Shown: positions 43,079 through 50,905 of the stretch, piece after piece
Position numbering within the stretch: position 1 is the first letter of the stretch
Layout of the letters: every line of letters starts with the position of its first letter
Assembly (NCBI RefSeq): GCF_000420045.1
Contig: NZ_ATUE01000007.1
Coordinates: 1 to 64,000, forward strand
Reading direction: 5' to 3'
DNA length: 64,000 nt
From: Perlucidibaca piscinae DSM 21586
GTDB lineage: Bacteria; Pseudomonadota; Gammaproteobacteria; Pseudomonadales; Moraxellaceae
Made by a program: the position numbers and the translations under genes
Notes under the pieces: model-generated
Told to the model about the DNA's origin: nothing
The model's database searches: none
Seen by the model: the letters and a program-made list of their open reading frames with translations, nothing else

Positions 43079-44434
43079 ATGTCCGAGCGCATGCACTGGT
43101 CAACACTGCTGTCTGCCACCCGCTTCAAGGTTCGCGATGGCGGCCTGCGTGCGATGCCGGCGGCCGTGAGCGAGGATGGCAGCGCGGGGCTGCGCTCGGA
43201 GTTTCACATTGATCATGATCGCATCGTGTTTTCCAGCGCCTTCCGTCGTCTCGGTCGCAAGACCCAGGTGCATCCGCTGGCGCGCAATGATCATACCCAC
43301 AACCGCCTGACGCACAGCATCGAGGTCGCCAGCGTCGGGCGCAGCCTGGGCAACCGGGTCGGTGCCATGCTGCGTGCGGGTGGTCATTTGCCTGAACCTT
43401 ACACGCCCTATGACATCGGCTCCACTGTACAGGTTGCCTGTCTGGCACACGATCTGGGCAATCCGCCCTTCGGGCACACGGGTGAATATGCCCTGCGCGA
43501 CTGGTTTCGCGAGCCGTCGCGCGCGGCGTTGCTGGCGCAGTTGAGCGCGGGCCAGCGTGCGGACATCCAGACCTACGAAGGCAATGCCCACGGCCTGCGC
43601 CAGGTCTGCAGCCTGGAGATGTACAGCGGCGAGGGCGGCATGCGCCTGACGGCGGCCAGCCTGGGCACCTTGGTCAAATACCCGTGGACGGCACAGACCT
43701 TTCCGGACAAGGGCAAGTTCAACATCTACCAGGCCGAGCTGGCCTATTTCGATGCCGTGGCGGAGGAGCTTGGCCTGCTCCGGCGCAGTGCCGAATGCTG
43801 GGTCAGGCATCCGCTGTCCTACCTCATGGAGGCCGCGGACGACATCTGCTATGCCATCGTGGATCTCGAGGATGCGGTCGAGATGGAGATCCTTGACCTG
43901 GTCGAGCTGCAGCGCCTGCTGGCGCCCATCGTCGATCCCGACAAGGTCTGGCAGATACGTGATCCGCGCCAGTACGCAGCGGCGCTGCGCGGCACCATGG
44001 TGGGGCGCTGCGTGAAGGATCTGGCCGATACCTTCATGCGTCACCATGACGCCCTGCTGGCCGGTGAGCTGCCCATGCATGACCTGATTGCCGGTGCCTC
44101 GCCGGAAATCCGGGACACGCTGGCGGCGTCCAAGCAGCTGGCCAGCGAGAAGGTCTACCGGCACCGCAGCAAGGTGGTCACCGAGGTGGCGGCCTATCCC
44201 TGCCTCGCCGTCATTCTGGATACCCTGGTGCCGACCGTGCATGCCCTCTGCACGCAGGGTCCGGATGCGCTGAGCCATCGTCAGCGCACCCAGCTGGCCT
44301 TGCTCGAGGTGCCTTTGCCGGAAGCGGTCAGCCTGTACGAGGGCTATCTGCGCGTGCTCGACTTCGTCGGCAGCATGACCGACAACCATGCCGCGCGCCT
44401 TGCCCGCGAGATATCCGGCATCGGACTGATCTGA
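43079..44434 (+). CDS. dgt: deoxyguanosinetriphosphate triphosphohydrolase (dNTPase)
   Basis: The 451-residue HD-domain enzyme hydrolyses dGTP (or dNTPs generally) to nucleoside and triphosphate. The metal-binding residues lie in RLTHSIEVASVGRSLG (first His) and ACLAHDLGNPPFGHTGE (His-Asp). The N-terminal FSSAFRRLGRKTQVHPL stretch and a distal Asp in DDICYAIVDLEDA complete the site. Length and sequence are of the larger Dgt type 1 class. It starts 106 bases from the divergent carbonic anhydrase gene. Its role is dNTP-pool control and possibly protection against phage. Confidence 0.94.
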   Translation: MSERMHWSTLLSATRFKVRDGGLRAMPAAVSEDGSAGLRSEFHIDHDRIVFSSAFRRLGRKTQVHPLARNDHTHNRLTHSIEVASVGRSLGNRVGAMLRAGGHLPEPYTPYDIGSTVQVACLAHDLGNPPFGHTGEYALRDWFREPSRAALLAQLSAGQRADIQTYEGNAHGLRQVCSLEMYSGEGGMRLTAASLGTLVKYPWTAQTFPDKGKFNIYQAELAYFDAVAEELGLLRRSAECWVRHPLSYLMEAADDICYAIVDLEDAVEMEILDLVELQRLLAPIVDPDKVWQIRDPRQYAAALRGTMVGRCVKDLADTFMRHHDALLAGELPMHDLIAGASPEIRDTLAASKQLASEKVYRHRSKVVTEVAAYPCLAVILDTLVPTVHALCTQGPDALSHRQRTQLALLEVPLPEAVSLYEGYLRVLDFVGSMTDNHAARLAREISGIGLI

Positions 44435-44507
44435 CGGCTTGCCAGTCTGGCTGGCGGTGGTATTCTCCGGGCCGTGACTGAATGGTCAGTTTTCTTCAGG
44501 AGTTCTC

Positions 44508-45275
44508 ATGCAGCTGCAAGACAAGATTGCCGTCATTACCGGTGGCGCCTCCGGCCTGGGTCTGGCCACTGCCCGCGTTCTGCTCGCTCGCGGCGTCCGC
44601 GTCGCCCTGTTCGATCTCAATGCCGAGAACGGCAGCGCTGTGGCCGCCGAGCTGGGCGCCAATGCCCTGTTCTGCCAGGTCAACGTGTCTGACGAGGCGT
44701 CGGTGCAGGCCGGTCTCGCTGCCGTGTCGGCGAAGTGGGGCGGGGTGCATGTGGTGGTCAACTGTGCCGGCATCGGCAGCGCCCAGCGCACCGTCGGCAA
44801 GAACGGCCCACATTCGCTGGAGGTGTTCAACAAGGTCATCACGGTGAACCTGGTCGGCACTTTCAATGTCACGCGTCTGGCCGCTGCCGAGATGGCGAAG
44901 AATGACCCCAACGCGGATGGCGAGCGTGGCGTCATCATCAATACGGCCTCGGTGGCGGCCTTTGACGGCCAGATCGGCCAGGTAGCCTATTCCGCGTCCA
45001 AGGGCGGGGTGGTCGGCATGACGCTGCCGCTGGCACGTGATCTCGCCACGCTCGGGGTGCGCGTGAATACCATCGCACCGGGCATCTTCAACACCCCGCT
45101 GATGAATGCCTCGCCGGACTCGGTGAAGCTGCCGCTGATCGAGATGACGCAGTTCCCCAAGCGCCTGGGCGTTCCCGAGGAATATGGTCAGCTGGTCGCG
45201 CACATTGCCGAAAACAGCTTCATCAATGGTGAAACCATCCGCATCGACGGCGCTATCCGGATGGCTCCGCGCTGA
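44508..45275 (+). CDS. short-chain dehydrogenase, type-II 3-hydroxyacyl-CoA dehydrogenase-like
   Basis: The 255-residue Rossmann enzyme has the cofactor loop TGGASGLG (11-18), an Asp after the second strand (LFDLNAE) favouring NAD, NCAGIG (85-90), catalytic Ser148, Tyr161 and Lys165 (YSASK). The insert GSAQRTVGKNGPHSLEVFNKVI and the end TPLMNASPDSVKLPLIEMTQFPKRLG closely resemble the HSD17B10/FadB2x group, which oxidises 3-hydroxyacyl-CoA in branched or short-chain degradation. Caggag lies before the ATG. Its 3' end overlaps the convergent barA-like gene by 23 bases. Confidence 0.9.
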   Translation: MQLQDKIAVITGGASGLGLATARVLLARGVRVALFDLNAENGSAVAAELGANALFCQVNVSDEASVQAGLAAVSAKWGGVHVVVNCAGIGSAQRTVGKNGPHSLEVFNKVITVNLVGTFNVTRLAAAEMAKNDPNADGERGVIINTASVAAFDGQIGQVAYSASKGGVVGMTLPLARDLATLGVRVNTIAPGIFNTPLMNASPDSVKLPLIEMTQFPKRLGVPEEYGQLVAHIAENSFINGETIRIDGAIRMAPR

Positions 45276-47571
45276 CATCCGTCTGCTTGCGCTGCCAGTT
45301 CTGCAAGCCATCGATGCCGTTCAGCACGGCGTCGATGCTGCTTGCGCAGGGCCACTGGCCCCCGGCTTCCTGACAGGCTGTCATGGCGGCCTCCAGGGCC
45401 TGGTGCAGTTCCGGCACGCCGCAGTAGCGGCAGGCCCCGAGCAGGCGATGCACCTCGTCTTTCCAGGCTGAGGCATTCTGGCTGGAGATGGCCTGCCGCA
45501 TGCGCTGCAGGCAAGCCGGCAAGTCCTTGAGCAGCTCCTGCAGAAGTTCTTCCGCGAGATCGCGTCGACCGCCTGCGCGCTGGGTGGCCATGTCCCAGTC
45601 AACCACCGGCGCCTGCCAGATCACGAAGCGTGTCCACTGCTGCAGGATGTGCAGCAGCTGGGATTCGTGCAGCGGCTTGCTGACGTAGTCGTCAATGCCG
45701 TTGCTGGCCCAGAACTCGCGCTCCGAGCTGAGCGCGTGCGCGGTCAGCGCGATGATGGGCACGCGATGGCCCTGTGACTCATTGGCCCGTATGGCCTGCG
45801 CGGCTTCCAGTCCGCTCATGCCGGGCATCTGGATATCCATGAAGACCAGGTCGAAGGGCTGCTGGCTGGCGCGGTGTATGGCTTCCGGACCGTTGTCGAC
45901 CGCCACCGTGATGATGCCGATGTCGCCCAGCCAGGTCTGCATGAGCTTGAGGTTGGCGGGGTGGTCATCGACCACCAGCACCTGCAGCGGTGGATCCAGC
46001 ATGGGAATCTGGCGTATCGGCAGGGTCAGCGGCGCCGAGTCCGTGATCGGTGCCAGGGACTCGAAGGGGTCCTTGCGCATCTGCCAACGCACCGTGAAGG
46101 TGGAACCCAGACCCTGCTGGCTTTCAACCGTGATGCGACCACCCATCAGCTCGACCAGCTGCCGCGTGATGGTGAGGCCCAGTCCGGTGCCGCCGAAGCG
46201 CCGCGAGGTCGAGGTGTCGGCCTGTTCGAAGGCGTCGAACAGGCTCTCCTGCAGATGCCGGGGAATGCCGATGCCGCTGTCACGAACGATGAGCACGAGG
46301 TCGGCGCTGATGGCATCCTGCCGCGTCACGTCGAGGCTGACATTGACCTCGCCGGATGGCGTGAACTTGATGGCGTTGCTGATGAGGTTGGTCATGATCT
46401 GCTTCAGGCGCATGGGGTCGCCGAGCATGCTGCGCGGGATGCTGTCACTGACGTGCTGATGCAGGGTGACGGGCTTGTCGCCGATCAGCGGTTGCAGCAT
46501 GCCCAGGGTTTGCGACACCACCTCGCGCAATGATACCGGGGTGGCATCCAGGGTGAGTCGGCCGGCCTCCATCTTGGACAGGTCAAGCATGTCGTTGAGC
46601 ATGGCCAGCAGATGTTCGGCAGACTGCTTGAGGTCGTTGACATGGTCGTGCTGGCGCTCATTGAGCGGGGTGCGCTCCAGCAAGCGGGCAAAGCCGATCA
46701 GGCTGACCAGCGGCGTGCGGATCTCGTGGCTGATGTTGGCGAGAAACTCCGATTTCAATTCGGTGCTGGCGCTTGCCGAACGGCGCACGCTGTGCAGGGC
46801 GAGATTCTGGCGTTCGACCGTGACCAGGGCCTCCTTGAGCTCCTCGTCGAGCAGCGCGACATCCTCCTTGAGGCTGGCCTCCTGGGTCGCCCACTGCTTG
46901 AACAGCTTGTCCAGGTGCATGGCGAAGCTGGGCCAGACTTCACGTGCCTCTTCCGGCACGGTCATCCGGCTGACCGGCATGTCGATGGGCAGCGACTTGT
47001 CCAGTGTTGCCAAGGGGGCCAGGGTGCGCCGGATCTGCACACGGATCAGCAGGAACAGGATCCCGATGGAGACCACCAGAATCAGCACGTACTGCAATAC
47101 CCGTTCGTAGAAGGCGATCTTCTGCGGCCGGTCGGTGCCGGTCAGGATGAGGCGGCGCTGGTCGGGCAGAATGGCGATCCAGTGCATGCCTTCGTCGACA
47201 GCGACTGACAGCACGTGCAGGCGCAGACTCGTCGGCGCGCGCTGGTGCAGACCGGTGATGTCAGGGCGCGGAAAGTCGCTCATGCCGGCCTCGGCGATGA
47301 CCTGGCCCTGCGAGTCGAGCAGGGTGATGCGGCGCAGACCTTCGAATTCCAGCTGCTGCGACAGCCAGCCCTGCAGGTCAGGCGTGCTGATCTGGCGCCG
47401 GTCCAGCCAGGCGCCGGCCTTCTCGATGGTGAACAGGCCCTGATTCTCGAATTGACGCTGCAGATCCTGCCGGTACATGCCCAGGTTGAGTGCGGGCAGC
47501 AGGACGAGGAAGAAGCTGGTGGGCAGCAGCACGGCCAGCAGCAGACGATAGTGGAGTAGCCAGGGCAGCAT
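45253..47571 (-). CDS. barA: hybrid sensor histidine kinase BarA/GacS
   Basis: The 772-residue inner-membrane protein has a first membrane helix near residues 8-30, a periplasmic sensor region and a second helix near 160-180. HAMP and coiled coil follow. The kinase has phospho-His282 in SHEIRTP and an ATPase domain (NLISNAIKF, DSGIGIP, GGTGLGL). A receiver holds Asp579 in FMDIQMPG and an HPt domain holds His708 in VHRLLGA. This His-Asp-His order and the neighbouring cysM-rlmD-relA genes identify BarA/GacS, which controls UvrY/GacA and Csr/Rsm small RNAs. GGAG precedes the ATG at 47571; the apparent earlier TTG lies in that site. Confidence 0.95.
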   Translation of the reverse strand: MLPWLLHYRLLLAVLLPTSFFLVLLPALNLGMYRQDLQRQFENQGLFTIEKAGAWLDRRQISTPDLQGWLSQQLEFEGLRRITLLDSQGQVIAEAGMSDFPRPDITGLHQRAPTSLRLHVLSVAVDEGMHWIAILPDQRRLILTGTDRPQKIAFYERVLQYVLILVVSIGILFLLIRVQIRRTLAPLATLDKSLPIDMPVSRMTVPEEAREVWPSFAMHLDKLFKQWATQEASLKEDVALLDEELKEALVTVERQNLALHSVRRSASASTELKSEFLANISHEIRTPLVSLIGFARLLERTPLNERQHDHVNDLKQSAEHLLAMLNDMLDLSKMEAGRLTLDATPVSLREVVSQTLGMLQPLIGDKPVTLHQHVSDSIPRSMLGDPMRLKQIMTNLISNAIKFTPSGEVNVSLDVTRQDAISADLVLIVRDSGIGIPRHLQESLFDAFEQADTSTSRRFGGTGLGLTITRQLVELMGGRITVESQQGLGSTFTVRWQMRKDPFESLAPITDSAPLTLPIRQIPMLDPPLQVLVVDDHPANLKLMQTWLGDIGIITVAVDNGPEAIHRASQQPFDLVFMDIQMPGMSGLEAAQAIRANESQGHRVPIIALTAHALSSEREFWASNGIDDYVSKPLHESQLLHILQQWTRFVIWQAPVVDWDMATQRAGGRRDLAEELLQELLKDLPACLQRMRQAISSQNASAWKDEVHRLLGACRYCGVPELHQALEAAMTACQEAGGQWPCASSIDAVLNGIDGLQNWQRKQTDVSAEPSG

Positions 47572-47715
47572 GCGCGCCTCCAAGGGATGTGCGCAGCTAG
47601 CCTAGCACGCTGTCACGGGCTGCTGCAGGTGGGAAGGGATCTGTCGGCATGACAGTGGGGGGCGGCAGCGCTTTCCATTACAATGCGCTGTTTTCCACTC
47701 CGCGAGTTGTCGGGC

Positions 47716-48615
47716 ATGACCTATCCCACCATCGCCGACTGCATCGGCAACACGCCGCTGGTGCGCCTGCAGCGTCTGCCCGGGCAGACCTCCAACATCG
47801 TGCTGGTCAAGCTCGAGGGCAACAACCCGGCGGGCTCGGTCAAGGACCGTCCGGCACTGTCGATGATCCAGCGCGCCGAGCAGCGCGGCGAGATCTCGCC
47901 CGGTGACACGCTGATCGAGGCCACGTCCGGGAACACCGGCATCGCTCTGGCCATGGCGGCGGCGATCATGGGTTATCGCATGATCCTGATCATGCCGGCC
48001 AACCAGAGCCAGGAGCGGCGCGACGCGATGGCTGCCTATGGCGCCGAGCTGATCTCGGTGACCCAGGCCGAAGGAATGGAGGGCGCCCGTGACCTGGCGC
48101 TGAGGATGCAGGCCGAGGGGCTGGGCAAGGTGCTCAACCAGTTCGGCAACCCGGACAATCCGCAGGCGCACTACGAGGGTACCGGGCCGGAGCTCTGGCG
48201 CCAGACCCAGGGCCGCATCACCCATTTTGTCAGCTCCATGGGTACTACCGGCACCATCATGGGCACCTCGCGCTTTCTCAAGGAGCAGAACCCGGCGATC
48301 CGCATCATCGGTCTGCAGCCGGCCGACGGCGCGCAGATTCCGGGCATACGCTGCTGGCCGCAGGAATACCTGCCGACCATCTTCGAGCGTCAGCGCGTCG
48401 ACGAGGTCATCGACATCCCGCAAGCGGAGGCGGAAACCATGATGCGCCGTCTGGCACGCGAGGAGGGCATCTTCTGTGGCGTGTCCTCGGGCGGGTCGGT
48501 GTGGGCGGCGCTGGAGCTGAGCAAGCGTGTCGAGAATGCCGTCATTGTCGCGATCGTCTGTGATCGCGGTGACCGTTACCTGTCCACCGGCGTGTTCACG
48601 CCGGTGCCGGCCTGA
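47716..48615 (+). CDS. cysM: cysteine synthase B
   Basis: The 299-residue PLP enzyme makes cysteine from O-acetylserine and sulfide or thiosulfate. The PLP-Lys is Lys43 in NNPAGSVKDRPA; ATSGNTGIALA binds substrate and the MGTTGTIMGTSRF loop binds phosphate. The KEQNPAIRIIGLQP to IPGIRCWP stretch is typical of CysM rather than CysK. A TACAAT hexamer at 47679-47684 may be its -10, without a good -35. The gene is divergent from barA, as in pseudomonads, and starts the long plus-strand block. Confidence 0.96.
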   Translation: MTYPTIADCIGNTPLVRLQRLPGQTSNIVLVKLEGNNPAGSVKDRPALSMIQRAEQRGEISPGDTLIEATSGNTGIALAMAAAIMGYRMILIMPANQSQERRDAMAAYGAELISVTQAEGMEGARDLALRMQAEGLGKVLNQFGNPDNPQAHYEGTGPELWRQTQGRITHFVSSMGTTGTIMGTSRFLKEQNPAIRIIGLQPADGAQIPGIRCWPQEYLPTIFERQRVDEVIDIPQAEAETMMRRLAREEGIFCGVSSGGSVWAALELSKRVENAVIVAIVCDRGDRYLSTGVFTPVPA

Positions 48616-48630
48616 TCGCGGAGCGTGACC

Positions 48631-49452
48631 ATGAATACCCTGGTCTTTGACATCGAGACGGTGCCGGACATCGCCGGTGGCCGTCGTCTGTACGGACTGG
48701 CCGGGCTGGATGACGCCGCTGCCGCCGAGGCGCTGTTCAAGCTGCGCCGCCAGGAGACCGGCGGTTCCGATTTCATCCGCCACTCCCTGCAGCGCGTGGT
48801 CTGCATTTCGGCCGTGCTGCGAACCCGCGACGGCATCAAGGTGTGGTCGCTGGGCGAGGAGTCCTCGACCGAAGGCGAGCTGATCCAGCGTTTCTTTGCC
48901 GGTCTGGAACGCTACCAGCCCACGCTGGTGTCGTGGAACGGCAGCGGCTTCGACCTGCCGGTGCTGCATTACCGGGCCCTGCTGCATGGCGTGCAGGCGC
49001 CCAGCTACTGGGACCAGGGCGAGCACAACCGCGACGCCAAGTTCAACAACTACTTGGGGCGTTTCCACGCCCGTCACACCGATCTCATGGATCTGCTCGC
49101 CGGCTACCAGGCGCGTGCCGTGCAGCCGCTGGACCAGATCGCCACCTTGCTGGGCTTTCCCGGCAAGATGGGCATGGACGGCAGCCAGGTCTGGCCGTCT
49201 TTCCTGGCCGGCGAGCTGGCGAAGATCCGCCAGTACTGCGAGACCGACGTGCTCAACACCTGGCTGGTGTTCTTGCGCTTCCAGTTCATGCGCGGACTGC
49301 TGGATCAGACCGCGCTGGATGCCGAGTTCGCGCTGCTGCAGGACACCCTGCGCGCCAGCGGCCAGCCGCATCTGCTGGACTTCCTGTCGCAGTGGCAGAC
49401 GGCGACGGCCGCGATGCCGGCCGACAGTCCGCTGAATGCCCCGATTTCCTGA
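48631..49452 (+). CDS. 3'-5' exonuclease, PolB-associated type
   Basis: The 273-residue protein is a DEDD-family exonuclease (predicted PolB-like 3'-5' exonuclease). Exo I is VFDIETVPD near residues 5-13, Exo II is VSWNGSGFDLPVLHYR near 107-122 and Exo III is KIRQYCETDVLNTWLVFLRF. The acidic metal ligands are all present. It may act in DNA repair or RNA processing; the specific role is unproven. GGAG precedes the ATG at 48631. It lies between cysM and rlmD in one direction with short spacing. Confidence 0.92.
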   Translation: MNTLVFDIETVPDIAGGRRLYGLAGLDDAAAAEALFKLRRQETGGSDFIRHSLQRVVCISAVLRTRDGIKVWSLGEESSTEGELIQRFFAGLERYQPTLVSWNGSGFDLPVLHYRALLHGVQAPSYWDQGEHNRDAKFNNYLGRFHARHTDLMDLLAGYQARAVQPLDQIATLLGFPGKMGMDGSQVWPSFLAGELAKIRQYCETDVLNTWLVFLRFQFMRGLLDQTALDAEFALLQDTLRASGQPHLLDFLSQWQTATAAMPADSPLNAPIS

Positions 49453-49474
49453 CGATCTGCTTTTCGAGAGCCTC

Positions 49475-50863
49475 ATGCCCCGTGTTCGCAAGAAAGAAAA
49501 ACTGCGTGCCCAGCCGCCGCTGGACCTGACCATTGATCGCCTCAGCCACGAGGGGCGCGGCATCGCGCAGCGCGAGGACGGCAAGCTGGTGTTTGTTGAT
49601 GGTGCGCTGCCAGGCGAGCAGGTGACCGTCCAGGTGACCTTCAGCAACAAGAAATTCGATGAGGCCCAGGTGGTATCGGTGCAGTATGCCGCCGCTGACC
49701 GGGTCCAGCCGCCGTGCGCACACTTCGGTGTCTGTGGCGGCTGTTCGCTGCAGCACATGGCCCCGCCCGCGCAGATCGCCTTCAAGCAGTCCGTGCTGGC
49801 CGATCATCTGCGTCATTTCGGCGGACTCAGCCCGGAGACCTGGCTGGCCCCGCTGACCCATGATGCCGCGGTGGGCTATCGCCGCAAGGCGCGTCTGGGT
49901 GTGCGCTACGTGATCAAGAAGGAGAAGCTGCTGGTCGGCTTCCGCGAGCGTCAGGCCAGCTACTTGGCCGAGATCGACGCCTGCGCGGTCATGGACCCGC
50001 GTCTCGGTCAGGCAGTGACACCGCTGCGCGAGCTGATCGCCGGTCTGCAGGCTCGCGATCACATTGCCCAGGTCGAAGTGGCGGCGGGTGATCGCCTGCC
50101 GGGTCACGAGGACGTTGCGCTGGTGTTCCGCCATCTGGTGCCGCTGGTGGAGGCGGATCGCCAGGCCATCATCGCGTTCTGCGCCAGCCGTGGCTGGCAG
50201 GCCTATCTGCAACCTGCCGGTTACGACTCCGTGCACAAGATCTGGCCGGAGCAGGGGCCGGATCGTCTGGCCTACCATCTGGCCGCGTTCACGCCGCCGG
50301 CCGCACCGGCTGGCACCGGGCTGACCATGGCCTTTCACCCGAATGACTTCACCCAGGTCAATGCCGACATCAACCAGCGCATGATCAGTCTGGCACTGGA
50401 ATTGCTTGATCCTCGTCCGGACGAGCGTGTGCTGGACCTGTTCTGCGGTCTCGGCAATTTCACCTTGCCGCTGGCGACCCGTGCCAGGGAGGTCGTGGGC
50501 GTCGAGGGTGTCGCGAGCATGGTCGAGCGTGGCTACGAGAATGCGCGTGCCAACGGATTGGGCAATGTGTCGTTTCATGCCCATGACCTGACCCAGGACT
50601 TCCAGACCCAGCCCTGGGCCGGGCTGGGTTTCGACAAGATCCTGATCGATCCGCCGCGCAGCGGTGCGCTCGAGGTGATTCCGCATCTGGCGAAACTGGG
50701 GGCGCGGCGTGTGGTCTACGTGTCCTGCAATCCGGCGACACTGGCACGTGATGCAGGCGCCATGGCGGAGCAGGGCTATGTGCTGGTCAAGGCAGGAGTG
50801 ATGGACATGTTCACGCACACCACGCATGTGGAGTCCATCGCCCTGTTTGAAAAACGGCGTTGA
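49475..50863 (+). CDS. rlmD: 23S rRNA (uracil-1939-C5)-methyltransferase
   Basis: The 462-residue enzyme methylates U1939 of 23S rRNA with S-adenosylmethionine. An N-terminal TRAM domain (LTIDRLSHEGRGIAQREDGKLVFVDGALPGE) is followed by the 4Fe-4S cysteines CAHFGVCGGC plus a later Cys in AEIDACAVMDP. The SAM-binding LDLFCGLGNFTLPLA, IDPPRSGA and the catalytic Cys in VYVSCNPATLARD complete the fold. GAGAG lies before the ATG at 49475; the frame beginning at 49436 overlaps the upstream gene. relA follows after 42 bases. Confidence 0.97.
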   Translation: MPRVRKKEKLRAQPPLDLTIDRLSHEGRGIAQREDGKLVFVDGALPGEQVTVQVTFSNKKFDEAQVVSVQYAAADRVQPPCAHFGVCGGCSLQHMAPPAQIAFKQSVLADHLRHFGGLSPETWLAPLTHDAAVGYRRKARLGVRYVIKKEKLLVGFRERQASYLAEIDACAVMDPRLGQAVTPLRELIAGLQARDHIAQVEVAAGDRLPGHEDVALVFRHLVPLVEADRQAIIAFCASRGWQAYLQPAGYDSVHKIWPEQGPDRLAYHLAAFTPPAAPAGTGLTMAFHPNDFTQVNADINQRMISLALELLDPRPDERVLDLFCGLGNFTLPLATRAREVVGVEGVASMVERGYENARANGLGNVSFHAHDLTQDFQTQPWAGLGFDKILIDPPRSGALEVIPHLAKLGARRVVYVSCNPATLARDAGAMAEQGYVLVKAGVMDMFTHTTHVESIALFEKRR

Positions 50864-50905
50864 GCGCCCCATAACAGGGCAAGAGCAACAGGAAAAGGCA
50901 TCACC

